Positions 24,000-35,770 of a stretch of DNA of 64,000 bases are shown here, in pieces. Source of the DNA: Eutreptiella sp. 'Long Island Sound 2002' (lineage: Eukaryota > Euglenozoa > Euglenophyceae > Eutreptiales > Eutreptiaceae); NCBI GenBank assembly GCA_964036045.1, contig OZ038399.1:24856221-24920220 (forward strand), written 5' to 3'. The number at the start of each line of letters is the position of its first letter. The stretch's first letter is position 1. The notes under the pieces are model-generated. The model was not told the DNA's origin and did not search any database. It was given only the letters and a program-made list of their open reading frames with translations. The position numbers and the translations under genes were made by a program.

Positions 24000-24385
24000 C
24001 CTTGTACTAAAAATCCCCGCGAAGTGTACTAAAAACTCTCCCGGAAATGTACTAAAAAGCCCCCAAAAACGTACTAAACAACCCCCGGAAATGTACTCAA
24101 AAACCCTCCAAAATGGACTAAACCCCACCCCAAAATGCACTAAAAGAAACCTCAAAATGTACTATAAAGGCCCCGGAAACTACTAAACAAAACCCCCCAA
24201 AATGTACTAAAAGACCTCCCCGAAATGTACTAAAAAACCCCCGAGATGTAGTATAAAAGGCTCCTATGTTATACTACAAAACCCCCGCGGTTTTTTTTTT
24301 GGTACAAAACGGGGGTATCGGGGTTTTAGTGCATTTTAGAGCGGGGGGGGGGGTTAGTACACAACAGGGGTTTTTAGTACAAAAC
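24000..24385. repeat. TGTACTAAAA repeat cluster 2, with inverted end
   Basis: About ten direct units of AAATGTACTAAAAAACCCCC type spaced 22-30 bp. From about 24300 the same motif appears in the opposite orientation (GGTACAAAACGGGGG, GTTTTTAGTACAAAACGGGG), so the two parts can pair as a long imperfect hairpin. Confidence 0.75.
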
Positions 24386-24569
24386 GGGGAGTTTTTTAAG
24401 ATGCACCACAACCCACAGGCCAAATTCTTGAACGGCGTGTGCAACAAGTGCATACTGCGCACGCACAGGCCGGGATACTCACCCAATAGTCACCTGTCTA
24501 GTAGCATGCGAAGCAATAAAGCCCACATGAGAACAAAGAAACTGCCTTCAACTTGGTAATCAGCTGTTC

Positions 24570-24761
24570 TTATGAACAAGCCACGCAGCCTTGTAAAGTA
24601 CAAATATGCAAAGGCATGCAAGATGCACACATGTTCAAGTGGCAAGTGCCACACTCGGATATATCACCAGGACGGTGGCCACATAATTGGCAACAAACAC
24701 CGTCATCATTTTCCTCCTCTACAATGGTTGCCTCCTCCTGTGCCCATACAGACTCTAGCAC
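24570..24761 (-). CDS. Possible exon with a treble-clef zinc-finger-like Cys pattern
   Basis: The 63-codon frame contains C24-x2-C27-x9-C37-x2-C40-x4-C45-x2-C48 (CQLCGHRPGDISECGTCHLN and then MCASC), the spacing seen in FYVE-type and related treble-clef zinc fingers, preceded by an acidic segment EEENDD. Only six of the eight expected ligands are clearly placed. C54, C59 and C62 follow, which may or may not complete the second site. No neighbouring exon was identified. Confidence 0.3.
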   Translation of the reverse strand: MLESVWAQEEATIVEEENDDGVCCQLCGHRPGDISECGTCHLNMCASCMPLHICTLQGCVACS

Positions 24762-26762
24762 ATGAAGCCAAGGTCCATAGGGTTGATACCTAGTCTGTCT
24801 GCAAATGCACTTGTCAATGGCGAGCGAAGAGAGCGATGTGGTGGGGACGAAGGCCGTACCACAAACTCCTCAAAGTCCGCGGGGATTGACATGTGTATTC
24901 TACGAACATAGCACGAAATACAGTAGTTTCGCAGCAGACACCCTAAAATTGTATCACCACATACCAGGGTCTGGGTGCCCGTTTGACATTTGGCAAGAAA
25001 CATGGGAGAGGCATGAACGCATGCAAAGGCACAACTCAACGGAACACAACACATTGTTTACTTCCTACAACAATCCCATTGACATTCGCATCATTGTTTC
25101 TTCGTATTGCTCGGATCTTGCTCATTGGTTTTGTTCTTCAAATGCATCCTTGGAAGCAACAAAGCTTGGATAGCGAGTCCCTAACCCCAACTCAAGGGGC
25201 GACGCAACAAAGCGTGGATTGGATAATTGGCCCGGTTTCCTCAATAGCACCCTCAAAGATGCCTAGCGCGCACCCCGTGCGCTAACGCCCATGCGGGGGA
25301 GGACATAAGGGGGGAACGGTTGAAAATGGGCAAAAATGGTTGACAATTCAAACATGCCACATCCTAATTGCTTAGGAAGCCAAAAAACCCTTGGTACGGA
25401 ACCAAAAACTTGTGAAAAGGGGCCGAAACTAGGGTTCGAGTATTTGCCGACATCCAAAACGTCACACTGCATGCATGGCATTCCCACAGGTCCACTGCAC
25501 TTGCACCGAAGTTTGGGTTCAGATACCACTATCCTCGCAACCATCAGTGCAAACATTTCATTGAGTGGGACACAGGTTAACACATATATAGACAACATTC
25601 ATATACATGACGGACTAGATGGCGAGGATACAGGTTACAAGACCAACAACCATGGATCACTTTGAGGGCCACTTTCAAGCTGCAATTCCAGAAAGGGTGA
25701 AGCAACTTCCAAAATCCTTCCCAAAGCCGCTGCACTAAATTGTGACCAGCGTTCCTCCCCTGTCCCTTGGCAATGTAGCCAGCACAACGTTCAAAAATAC
25801 TGTCCTGGTCCCTGCGTCAACGTGCGAAGAAATGATCCCGCTCAGCCTGAGAAGCAAGCAATGTGCTAGATCCGTGTGTGCCTTGAAACGGGGGCTGGAC
25901 ATGGAAGTCAAATGACACACCCAGATTAAAGCACAAACACAAACACTAAACAAGGAAAGGCTCATGCTCGTGTTGGAGATCTGATTGTCACAAAATGATG
26001 GGCCAGAGTCTGAAAGAGTGGGATTGCTCAATCCCAATAGAATGCACCTAAAGCTAGCAGTTTCAACGGCTATTTGCATGCAATCTGTATCAGAATCATC
26101 ACCATGGCTACACATGCACACTGCGTGAAAGAATACTGTGCACCTTCCTTGGATCAGGTTGCCTGAATGCTGTCAGGGCTGGGGGCAGGGTGCCAGAGGT
26201 TACCATATCAACACAAGGGGGTGCAGCGCGGGGCATCCACGCCGGTGAGAAGGTCAAGGGCCAAATGATGATTTCAACCTATGGAGAAATCAGAAAAGGG
26301 CAGGAATTAGGGAGGAAACCAAAAAGAGACGGAACTCCATTAGGCAAAAGGCTTCCTTCGTTAGCAGGAGCAACCAGCCCCGGCTTAGCACGAGGCAAGC
26401 AGGTCAAAGCCCAGGAAACACCCACAAGCACAAAGGGTTGGGTTTTGTTCCAACCAATCACGACAATCGCGGGCAAAAGGGTCAGAAGAAGGAAACTAGG
26501 CCAAAGAAAGGCAGGGAGGTTCACAAAGGCCGACCAACAATACAATTTTTTTTTTGTTGAAAGGTATCAGGGCAATCCGTTTGGCAAGTAGAATGTTCCT
26601 CTGTGTTTATGCGTGCAGGCGGCCTCATGCTAACGCGCGGGGAAAATGCTAATGTATGGCAGACATGATGTGCAGCAAAGCAGAATGTGCCAGAGTCAAC
26701 ACTACCTAATGCGATCTCCAAGAATACATAGCCCACACAAAAAAAGTAGCACCCCCCCCCCC

Positions 26763-26827
26763 CTTGTATAAGCTATGCAAAAGTCGCAAAATAATACGGT
26801 CGCTACACCTACTGTAGCTTGGACAAG
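26763..26827 (-). repeat. 65-bp palindromic element, copy 3 (reverse)
   Basis: After a C-run, CTTGTATAAGCTATGC opens and GTAGCTTGGACAAG closes the element. It is the reverse complement of the copy at 8847-8911 and has the same length. Confidence 0.75.
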
Positions 26828-27048
26828 GCCGTAGACACCCAGGTTCAAAAAGAGAAGATTGCATGGTGAGCTGGTGCAAGAATGGGGAATATAATGCACA
26901 AATATCCCCAAAATCAGAGCTATGTGGGTTCAAGTGGGCAAACACTCACAACAGATGTGTCCATGACCCTATGTAACTGGCAAATTTGTGACCAAACCCA
27001 TGTCTTATGTGGTCGCACTACATTTGTACCGAATCAAATTAGTACCAA

Positions 27049-27101
27049 ATTAATACAGTCCCTACACCCACTGTAGCTTGGACAAGGGTGTAGCTGATAC
27101 A
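27049..27101 (-). repeat. 65-bp palindromic element, rearranged copy (reverse)
   Basis: TACAGTCCCTACACCCACTG, then TAGCTTGGACAAG, give the central and left end in reverse, followed directly by GTGTAGCTGATACAAG and a G-run of about 15. The right end has been placed next to the left end, as at 8478. Confidence 0.6.
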
Positions 27102-28019
27102 AGGGGGGGGGGGGGGGTACAACCCCTCGCAGCAGCAGGGCATATTGTGGTTGCTCCAGCAAATGGGATGCTCAGAAACTGCTCAGACTTTTTGACACTG
27201 AAGCCAGTTGCACCAGGTCGAGAAAAAAATTCACTTTCCGCACCAAAAAACTCCTCATGGTCATCCAGGTCGTTTACGTTTGCATGAATGCGTGCACCCC
27301 ACGCCCCTTTTCAAGTCCAAGCATACCAGATGCGTCCTCCACTGGGATTGGCCTCCATGAACAAAGCAAGGGAGGGTCTCTCCATCTCCATATGCATGCA
27401 GCTCTCTCACCCATAAACAATGCACCGCTCCCCCACAACTCAGGCACAAGCATGCGCCCCATCTGCCCACAAAGGCCAGAGGTGGTGGGGAGGAGGGACG
27501 CATGCCGGAGGATCTGCAGCTCTGCACCCGCCCAACTTCCAACCATGCAGATCAGGATACGTCTCTGTCAGCCTGCCTATCATCCGTACGGTGCTCAAGC
27601 ACACTGCATGCCCACCAGCCCTGGCATGGGAACCTGGGTCAAGGTCAGAAGGAGAGGAGGTACGAAAGGGTGTGAGCCCAAAGAGGGAGCGAGGGAGGGA
27701 GGGCGGGGGGGATTGCGAATATCAGTGTGCTGTCGGTCAGGTGTCTCAGGTGAGTCATGCAGAAGGGAGGCTTGGGAAGGAGGTACAAAAAATTTGTGCG
27801 CCATGCGGATGTCCCTCGTGGGACTGGGGCTATTGGCTGCAACAGCGACCACAAGAAATGAACGAAAATTCCGCGGCGATGGTTTGTGTAGCGACAAAGC
27901 CACCCTCCTGCACTAATCACACCGGGAACCACAGCCCTGAATTGAAGAAAAGAAAATCATGGGAATCTTGGCCCACCAACAGAATTGTTTTTTTCCACCA
28001 ACCGCCACTCGGTGGACTG

Positions 28020-28125
28020 ACCAACACACGTCAACTGCCGTCGGATGCCACATCCACCAACTACCACCGCCTGCTGTCGGTTGGTCACCGATCCCCGTCG
28101 GTTGGCCATCAACAGCCGTCGGTCA
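28020..28125. repeat. Degenerate CCGTCGGTTGG repeats
   Basis: Four or five diverged units of CTGCCGTCGG / CCGTCGGTTGGCCATC type spaced about 25 bp. Confidence 0.5.
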
Positions 28126-29321
28126 TACTGCACCGAAAAGAAACCAGAAGGAGGCCAGTGTTGTCCTGGTCCGAAGACTCAGGGCCCGTTTGGGAGGGCA
28201 TGGGGCAGCACCGCCTCACCACCTCCAATACGACACATAAACAACATGACAAATGGTCCGACCACTCGTTGGCAGCGACGCACCCACGCAGGTCGAGGGC
28301 AATGGGGGAAGGGGGTACGGCAGGAAACCGAGCCGCCGCCGCCGCCGCAGAAAACTCTGGCGTCGGCTTCCGCTGGGCACATGGCGGCATCCGGCGTCAG
28401 TCCGCACCGAAGCAGCGGTGGCGCCGCCACGACCGGTGCATTGCAGCGGAGCAAAGCGCTTTACAGAGCAGACCTGCCACTAGCGTCTGCCGGCTCAGAC
28501 ATGATTGAATGGAGCAGGGTCCTACTGAGCCACACGCTGGACGCAGCACGTTCCTACTGAGTTCTGGTGGTATATGGGGCGGGTATTACTGAGTGGCCCT
28601 TGATACGGGGCCGATCACTACTGAGAACCAGTTTCCCTGCCGGACGCCAGTGGCATGTTTGGTCCAGATTAGCAGCCGTCCCACCGCGACGTGGGAGGAA
28701 CCTCACGGCTTCCCCATGCCTCCAGAGGCCTCCTTCTGCGGTGTCCCCACAGGAGCCTCGTGTGATCGCCTCATGCACCCTTGGGGAAGGGAGGGGGGGG
28801 GAGGGGGCAAGAGCGCGATGCAGCCATGGACGGCGCCCTGGGGACCGTGTCGCGCGACACGCGTAGAGCGCCCACCGGCTGCTCTCGTCGCAAGGGAACA
28901 GGGCAGGGCCTCCCCCAAAGTCGACCCGGGCCTCGCGACGTGTGCGCGTGTGAGGCACGGGGTCGGCTGCACCCCCGACTGCCCCCGGCCCGGCACACCC
29001 CAAAATCGGAAAACTGCCGCGTGCGCTCCTCCGCCTCCCGCGCCACAGCGGCGGGAAGGCAACCGCCCCCATAGCGGGGGTGGGGGCTCAGGCCCATGCC
29101 CCGACCCCTCCTGCCGCCCCCCAACATATATGAGTCAAAACGACCCTCCTGATTTTGAGGGATGTGCCATGGGGCACAACGTCTTGTAACGATCGCTGCT
29201 GGCCCTCGCACACGCCGGGGGCGGAGGCGCGGCAGGTACCCCCTGGGCCCCTGCGGGAGCAGTTTTCTGGCCGCCGAAGAGTCCTGTGCTTGCGCCGCAC
29301 GCGCGACCCACATCCACACAC

Positions 29322-32300
29322 TCATTCGTCCTCGTCCGACGCGTTTTTGCCCTCCGTGTCTCCCGAGTCGTCGGAGCGATTGCTCGACCGGGACCGGGAC
29401 CGGGACCGGGACCGGGACCGCGACGGCGACCGCGAGGTCCCTCGCGCCGAGGACGCGGCTTTGCTCTGGTCCAGGTCGTCCCCGGTCGGCGCGGCGGTGC
29501 TGCCCGCGGCCGTCGAGGCGTCCAGCGGCGCCTCTTCCGAGGCGGCCGCGATGCTCACCAGCGCCGACGATGCGTCGATGCTGTGGGCCGGGGAGGTCGC
29601 CGCGGCCTCGGGGCTCTGCCCCCGCGACGCGGCCTCGTCGGCGTCGTCGAGCCCGGACTCGTCGGCCGCGGCCATGTTTTGGCTGTGGACTTTGCTCTGC
29701 AGCTTCTTGCAGGACAAATTAAGGGCCTGTTGCAGCCGCTTGTCCCACACTTTGTTGTTGAGGCGGATGCCCTCGGAGCAGCTGGGGACCACGTGTTTGA
29801 CGTCCAGGATGGTCAGGAAGCCGCCGGCCGAGTTGATGGCCACCAGCTCCTTCATGAGGTTGGTCTGCAGGTTGTGCTCGGAGTAGATCGCCACCTCGGC
29901 CCTCTGCAGCCGCTGCTGGAACTCTTGGCTGACCTGCAGGAGCACCACCGCCGAGATGCGGGACGTACAAAAAGACACCCCCGCTTGTCCCCCCCAAAAC
30001 CCCCCGGATCATCCCAAAAAAAACACGTTTTTGGGGGCGTTTTCGCACAGCACGGGCACAGCGCGCGCACAGCGCCAATTATTACGGTGATTATCCAGGT
30101 AACAACCCTGAAAACCACGCACCTGCGGAATCATGCACAATTAATTCAAAACTCAAAAATTCAAACATCTGATGCTTGCCATGGGTCCCAGGGACCTAAA
30201 ATTTTGCCCCCTATAGCCCCGTCCACTGCAGCAGCCATTCAATGACGTCCTTTCAATCTTCTGAACTTACCGAACTCCCGCTGGTGGAGAACAGCCAACT
30301 TTTCGCACAGCGCGCGCACAGCGCACGGTACGCCCCCTTTGTACCAAAAAAACACCAAAAAACACCAAATTCTTACAAAAAAACAAACCCCCGTGTTTTT
30401 AGCATAAAAAAAACCCACCGGGTAACAAAGGTTACCAGAAAACCCCCCAAATCGTCCAACAAAAAACCCTGGGGGGCTGTTGGCACAATTTGGGGCGGGG
30501 GGGGTTGGTAACATTTAGTCAGGTGCGCGGGGTTGTTCGGCACAAAAACGGGGGGGTTTTTGGGACGCACCACGCCAAGATGTACGCCACATCGGACAGG
30601 GCCACTCTCTCCCCTTCGCCGTCCCCCGGTGTGGGACGGTCCCACCCGACCTCGTCAAAACTGCATGCCCGGCGGCTAATGACGATGAAAATCATTCTTT
30701 GATTCACAGGCTCAGTTTAGACCGTTTTAGACATGGACCACAGGACCCTGCATTCCTGTACATGCCGCAGTGCTCTGACTGCAGCCCTTAGCCTTAGGAG
30801 GTAGGTTCGCAGGGCATGCAGCAGTTCTTGGTCATTTCCCTTGTATGCACGGGGTGTAAGCACCCCCACCTCAGGCACAGGGTCAAGGAGTTCACTGTTG
30901 GCTAGGCCCACCTGCCATGGAGGTGTGGGGAAGGAGGACAACCCCCCCCCCCCTTCTAAGCTACGCAAAAGTACCAAATAAATACGGTCCCTTCGCCCGT
31001 TCTACCGTAGCTTAGACAAGGCCGTACCTTGGGCGTACCACACACAACTACCGAGAGAGCATTAAACAATGCAACATGCAAAGCGGCGCGGCTCACAGTG
31101 CGTTGCCCAGCACGGGGCCGACGCCCACACCTCCCCGTCGCCCACCGCCTCCGGCGTCGTGTTTGGTCGCCGCGCTTCGACAAGGCCGTGCCAGCGCAAG
31201 GCGAGGGGGGCACCCACCCACCTGAGGGCTGTGGCCGATCACCACCACCCAATTCCCCTCAATGAACAGGCCGGCCTTGCGGGACCCGGGGGGGGGGGCG
31301 GGATGGGAGGCAGCTTCAGACGCCACGCACCTGAGGATCATCTTTTGGTGGGGGGGGAGGGGGGGTCCAGGCAGGCTAACATAAGCAGAGGGGGGGGAGG
31401 GGGGGGAGGGGGGGTCTGGGACCCAAAAGTTTGTGTACCAAAAAGGGCCCGATCCGATTGCAAAATTCGGTTTTCCCACTGTTGTCGCTTGGGTCTGGGG
31501 GCCATGAGCAACGGATACTGCGCTCGCATATACCCCCATGACACAGGCATATGGTCATCGCCATGAATCTCAGTACATTGTTTTGCCTGTTGCACTGCAG
31601 CGCAAACCAGATCAGTGCCGAGTGTTGCCTTGAGGTCGCCGTACACTACGGCTATCGAATGCTGCTTTGGTCTTGTGGTTTACTTTGGTTCGGGGGGGGG
31701 GGGGTCCTCCTTTGGTTGTCGGCCATTCTAATGTCAGCCTGGGTCCGGGCCATGGCAAAGCCCTCGCACCAGATGGCACTCGAAACACTCTCGGGATCAG
31801 AGCTGCCCGATGCCGCGATTGTGCCCCAAAGCAGCACGCGGAACACGCCGAGAGGATGGGGCCACATCCGATGGCAGGCAATGCCGCGGGAACGGCCACG
31901 CCCGTCGGCGCCCCCGCGCCGCGCACCTGCGGGATCATCGTCTTCTTGTTGACCTTCATCGGGTACGTGATGGCGATGCCCTGGCGCTGCCCCGGCTCCT
32001 GCGAACCGATGGACTGCGGGCCGAAGAGGCTGAGGGAGCTCAGGTTGGAGCACAGCGGGTACGTGGACAGCTGCAGCGGCAGGATGGCGTTGAGGTCGCA
32101 GGTGTCGATGAACTGGCAGTCTTTGATGATCTTGAAGATGTAGTTGATGCCGCGCCACTCGAAGGCGTAGGGCCGGGTCAGGCGGCTGCGCCACTGCTGG
32201 ATGGCCTCGACGATGCGCAGCGTGATCCGCTGCAGCGAGTACAAGAGCTGCAACACTTTGGTCTGGACCTGCGCAGGAGGGCACGGGGCGGGAGGCGGCA

Positions 32301-33833
32301 GGCGCTGTGGGCGGGGGGCGGGAGTGCGGGGGGGGGGGGGGGGGCGGAGAACAACGCCAAATCGGAAGCGCGACTACCGGAGGGCAATCGGCGGGGGAAG
32401 GCTGTGGCGGTTGGCTCCCCATGGGGCTGGGCAGGATCGTTGGCCCTCAAAAGCACAAGGTCCGCCGCACCACGCCAACCCATTCTGAGAGGCAGAAACA
32501 TGACAGCCACCAGGGCCCTCGGGGTTGAGAAAACCAACACCCAGCGTTGTTTGTACAAGGGGGGGGAGCGGGGGTGGGCTGGGGGGGGGGGGGCATTTTC
32601 GGGTGGGGAAAATTTCGGGGCCCCCAAATTTTGGTGCCTTGTGTACAGTTGCGGGAACCACAGGCCTTGGGATACACAGCGGATGCACAAAACGTTTTTT
32701 GGGACACGCACTGGGCGCACAAAATCATTCTTTGGGATACGCAGGATGCGCAAGAAAAATTTTTTTTGGGGTATGCACCAGCATAACGTATGATCCTGGC
32801 ATGCAATGCAAGGGCACCAGTGCCTCCCTACAGACGAAAACCGTTAGCTGCCGACCCAGGGAGCAGGACATGGCCCGCATTGTGCCAGTGGTGCGGAATT
32901 TTGGAGGCGCCGAAGAAAATTTTTGGTCTCGACTAATTGGCGCCAAACGGGCCTAAGAAAATTTTTGATTGGCCGAAGGCCCAGAAGAAAATTTGGCCCA
33001 ATCTTTTAAGACCGGGGGGGGGGGGGGGCGCATGCAGGTCACAAAGCGCTCCACACATGCATGTCCTGGCATGCATATGCTGCAATGTTCGGCGGTTCCA
33101 ACTTTTAAGGGGTGGGGTGGGGTGGGGGGGGGGGGGGGGGGGGGCATCAAATGGTCGGTCGGCTGAACTGGATGTCCCCGCCATAGACAATTCCAGCCAT
33201 CGTTCTCAGCAAGTTGTCCGGGTTTTGCTAGGCGACTGTCCCGGTGCTGCCGCCTGTGTTCTCGTGCCGTCCTTCCTGGGGTGGGGTGGGGGGGTGGGGG
33301 GGGGCATCCCCCCACACCCCAGTGGTGCTGAGCTCTCAATAGGAGCCCCGGGGTGCGCGCCCTGGAGAGGGTGCACACAACCCAACCACGTTGTGCATCA
33401 TCATGCACTTATCAGGTGGATGCCCCGGGCACGAGTCCTACGCCTGAAGGGGTCCCAACAGGACCTCCAAGGTGCTGAGCTTGCCTTTTGCGTAGTCACT
33501 CGCCATGACCTTGATCACGTTCACGACCTGCTCTCGCTCGAAAATGCACTTCAGCAGCTTGAGCGTGTGGTTCTTGTGCTCGTGCAGGGCGTCGACAATG
33601 CTGAGGAGGCACTCCAGGTTGCGCTCGCTCTGCTGCGCGATGAAATACTTCCGGTAGAGCTTGCGATCGAGGAAGGGGATGTGCAGCTCCTGCACGAGAC
33701 TGTCGAACTTCTGCTCCGCCGTTTTGAACTGTTCCTGCAACATTTGCGCCCTCTTGGTCGGCTCATACTGATCAAGGTCGTCGTCTGCGTGCATCTGATT
33801 GTAGTGATGGGCTGCTGCCTCAAAGGACGCCAT
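29322..33833 (-). CDS. Three-exon gene of unknown function with Arg/Ser-rich tail
   Basis: Exons on the minus strand: 33833-33465, 32268-31927 and 29933-29322 (stop). All three are multiples of three and join cleanly: LSTLE|VQTKVLQLLYSLQR and KKTMIPQ|VSQEFQQRLQR. Both introns have GT donors and CAG acceptors. The protein has about 440 residues. Residues 1-240 are helical and well mixed (QMLQEQFKTAEQKFDSLVQE; LTRPYAFEWRGINYIFKII), ending in a short polar stretch. Residues 240-320 continue helical (NLQTNLMKELVAINSAGG; VWDKRLQQALNLSCKKLQSK). The tail is Ala/Ser/Asp-rich, then a run of RS dipeptides (SRSRSRSRSRSR) and an acidic end DSGDTEGKNASDEDE. The RS tail suggests nuclear or RNA-related location or phosphorylation. 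I cannot name the family. ATG 33833 is the first Met with this composition downstream of a hydrophobic, UTR-like stretch. Confidence 0.78.
29388..29424. repeat. (CGGGAC)n hexanucleotide run coding Arg-Ser
   Basis: Six to seven GGGACC units, slightly varied at the right end, encode the RS dipeptides of the gene on the minus strand. Confidence 0.85.
30040..30330. repeat. TTTCGCACAGCGCGCGCACA dispersed repeat, two copies
   Basis: TTTTCGCACAGCACGGGCAC (about 30052) and TTTCGCACAGCGCGCGCACA (about 30300) are followed by CAGCGC and, in the second, GTACGCCCCCTTTGTACC. Relatives lie at 34411-34436 and 35247-35290. The copies here sit inside intron 2 of the three-exon gene. Confidence 0.6.
30335..30560. 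repeat. A-run/C-run repeat related to the TGTACTAAAA family
   Basis: Alternating AAAAAAAC and CCCC blocks (ACCAAAAAAACACC, AAAAAAACCCACCGGG, AACAAAAAACCCTGGGGGG) resemble the clusters at 20740 and 24000 but lack a clean period. Confidence 0.4.
30953..31020 (-). repeat. 65-bp palindromic element, copy 4 (reverse, in an intron)
   Basis: A C-run leads into CTTCTAAGCTACGCAAAAGT, the centre contains AATACGGTCCCTTCGCCCG, and the end is CGTAGCTTAGACAAG. It lies in intron 2 of the three-exon gene. Confidence 0.75.
32655..32790. repeat. ~38-bp tandem repeat GGGATACGCAGGATGCGCAAAA
   Basis: Three to four units: TTGGGATACACAGCGGATGC, TTGGGACACGCACTGGGCGC and TTGGGATACGCAGGATGCGC, each followed by AARAAA..TTTTTT. 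It lies in intron 1 of the three-exon gene. Confidence 0.75.
33148..33280 (+). repeat. ~130-bp dispersed repeat, copy 1
   Basis: It shares ATGGTCGGTCGGCTGAACTG, GGATGTCCCCGCCATAGACA and TAGGCGACTGTCCCGGTGCT-type blocks in the same order with 39562-39700. It follows a G-run of about 20. Confidence 0.7.
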
Positions 33834-35514
33834 ACCGACAGAAGGCGAGGCAAAGCCTGCAAGACCACTCAGGCACTCAGCACATGATGTGAGATGCAAA
33901 CTATTCGAGGCCCTGGGGCAGACGCTGTGCAAAGAAGACAGAACCAGCCATCGGAGGCCAAGCAAAAAAGCAGAGGAAACTCGAAACAGGTGTATAAAGT
34001 ACGGTAGCACCAAATTTGGCATCCGGGCGAATTTCATTTTCTTTATCGGCCTATGCACCACTAACCCAGAGGATGGTACGGGAGGCACTCGGGCGAATCC
34101 AAACCCTAATCCGTGCATGACAGTGCAATGCTCTGGCGCCGGGAAAGGCAGCTTGCTGAACCACACAGCAGCACAGTGGGTCACGGGTTGTGCCCATATT
34201 CATGCGCGGCATGCTACACAGTGGCATCATGTACTCATGTGCACACAGGCAGCATGTGCTCATGTGCTCTTCCTATACTGGCGTGACTTCTTGTCATGCT
34301 CCTCTTGAGGCACATAGTCCACTGTTTCACCTGTCTGCCCTGCACAACACCACGAGCTGCACCTATGGGCAAAAAGGTGCCCTGCTAAACCTCGCATCAC
34401 CAATGGGGGCATTTCTGCACAGCACGGGCACAGCACCCAATAGTACCCTTCCCCCCCTTTTGAAATCCCCCCCCCCGCGCGCAACGGTCTCCTGGGGGGG
34501 GGGGGGTCCCCAAATGACAGTCTCCTGGGGGGGGGCGGGGGGATTGCAAGGGTCTTTCGAGGCAAAATGTGGTGTCCTAAAATCATACAAGCAAACATGG
34601 GTGGTCGGACATCCTCGGCAAGAGTGGGAGACCGGGGACGTTTTGGGGGGCTGGGGTTCTTCCACATCTCTTCCAAAGGTTTGGTTGATTTGGACCTTGT
34701 CACACCCTTGGTCGTATGGGGTAGTGTTCAGGATGTGTGTGCATTTCGGGTTCTGAAGCCATGCTAACGTCCGGCGACGCTGGGGACTTGGATGATGCAA
34801 CCACCACAGCCTCTAGACTTGAGAGTTGAGCGCTCCCATGATCCATCTCAGCGCTTTTGGAGACAGAATATCACAGAAGACGCACAGGTGATTGATTTGA
34901 AGCAACGGGAAATCAATGCAAGGCCGTGTGTGACAGATGAACAACACAAACTGCTGTAATAGATGTTATCTAGAAAAACATTGAAGTGACGGGCTCCCAA
35001 GGGGGGAGGGGTGTTAGCTTTCCCGTGACCACCCTGAACACCCCCCACCACCGGGGGAGCTACATCCACAGGGCAAAAACAGCAGATTTAGACAGCAAAC
35101 TGGCATTTTTAGTGGGAAATATGGTTTGTTTTCACTCATTATCTGAGTTTTTGGACTGCGTAAGAATCTGAGTAGTCCTGTGCACGGGAACACAGTAGTT
35201 ACTGCAGCCACATGGGCCATCGGGGAAAACGGGTCCAGAATAGCCCACTTTTCGCACAGCGCGTGCACAACACACGCCGCGCCCCCCATGTGCTGTACCC
35301 CTACGCAAAGGTCCACCGAAGGGACGAGCCCACAACAACAGCACTAATTCGAATTTGTCTGGTGACTTAAACTCTGGTACTGGTTCATCAACGTCTTCGC
35401 TCTGCTCAACCGGGATGCCACGATCTCAGAGAATGCGTAGGATCATTCAGCAAAGTCAGAGCAAGGATACTGCAGTGTGGTTTGAAAAAACAGAGCTACA
35501 GGGGGGGGGGGGGG

Positions 35515-35610
35515 GATTTCGCACCGGGAATTTTTCGCACGAGAAAATTTCACGCCGGGTTTATTTCGCACAGTGGCCTGAAAATTGAGCGGGAAATTTC
35601 GCACCTTCCA
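35515..35610 (+). repeat. TTTCGCAC repeat, copy 1
   Basis: A core of about 58 bp (CGCCGGGTTTATTTCGCACA; GTGGCCTGAAAATTGAGCGG; GAAATTTCGCAC) is repeated at 36029-36083. Around it short ATTTCGCAC units recur in both orientations. Confidence 0.8.
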
Positions 35611-35770
35611 GGATTGTTCACTGTACAGGCCACTGTACCGGGCGGACCATCTTTGGTAAAAAAACCCATCACCAGGGCTTTGCATAGTGACCCCAAATCC
35701 AAAGTATGTTCGTTTTTTTTTGGAAGGCTATCCGGAGTCTATGCTGCCCATAAACACAATGTGGGCAGAG

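Larger units (their letters stand above)
24805..29321. other. Intergenic region before the three-exon gene
   Basis: About 4.5 kb with several open frames (for example 24805-25173 +, 26190-26591 +, 27257-27916 +) that show no known domain, and often both strands are open at once. It includes two reverse copies of the 65-bp palindromic element and GC-rich sequence from about 27.5 kb on. Lack of stops there may simply reflect high GC. Confidence 0.45.

Noticed and set aside
26190-26591. Basic 133-codon frame
   Set aside because: The opposite strand is equally open and no domain or splice context supports it.
27257-29200. Long GC-rich frames on both strands (up to 362 codons)
   Set aside because: Several frames on both strands are open together, composition is low in hydrophobic order and no domain is visible. 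Best explained by high GC.
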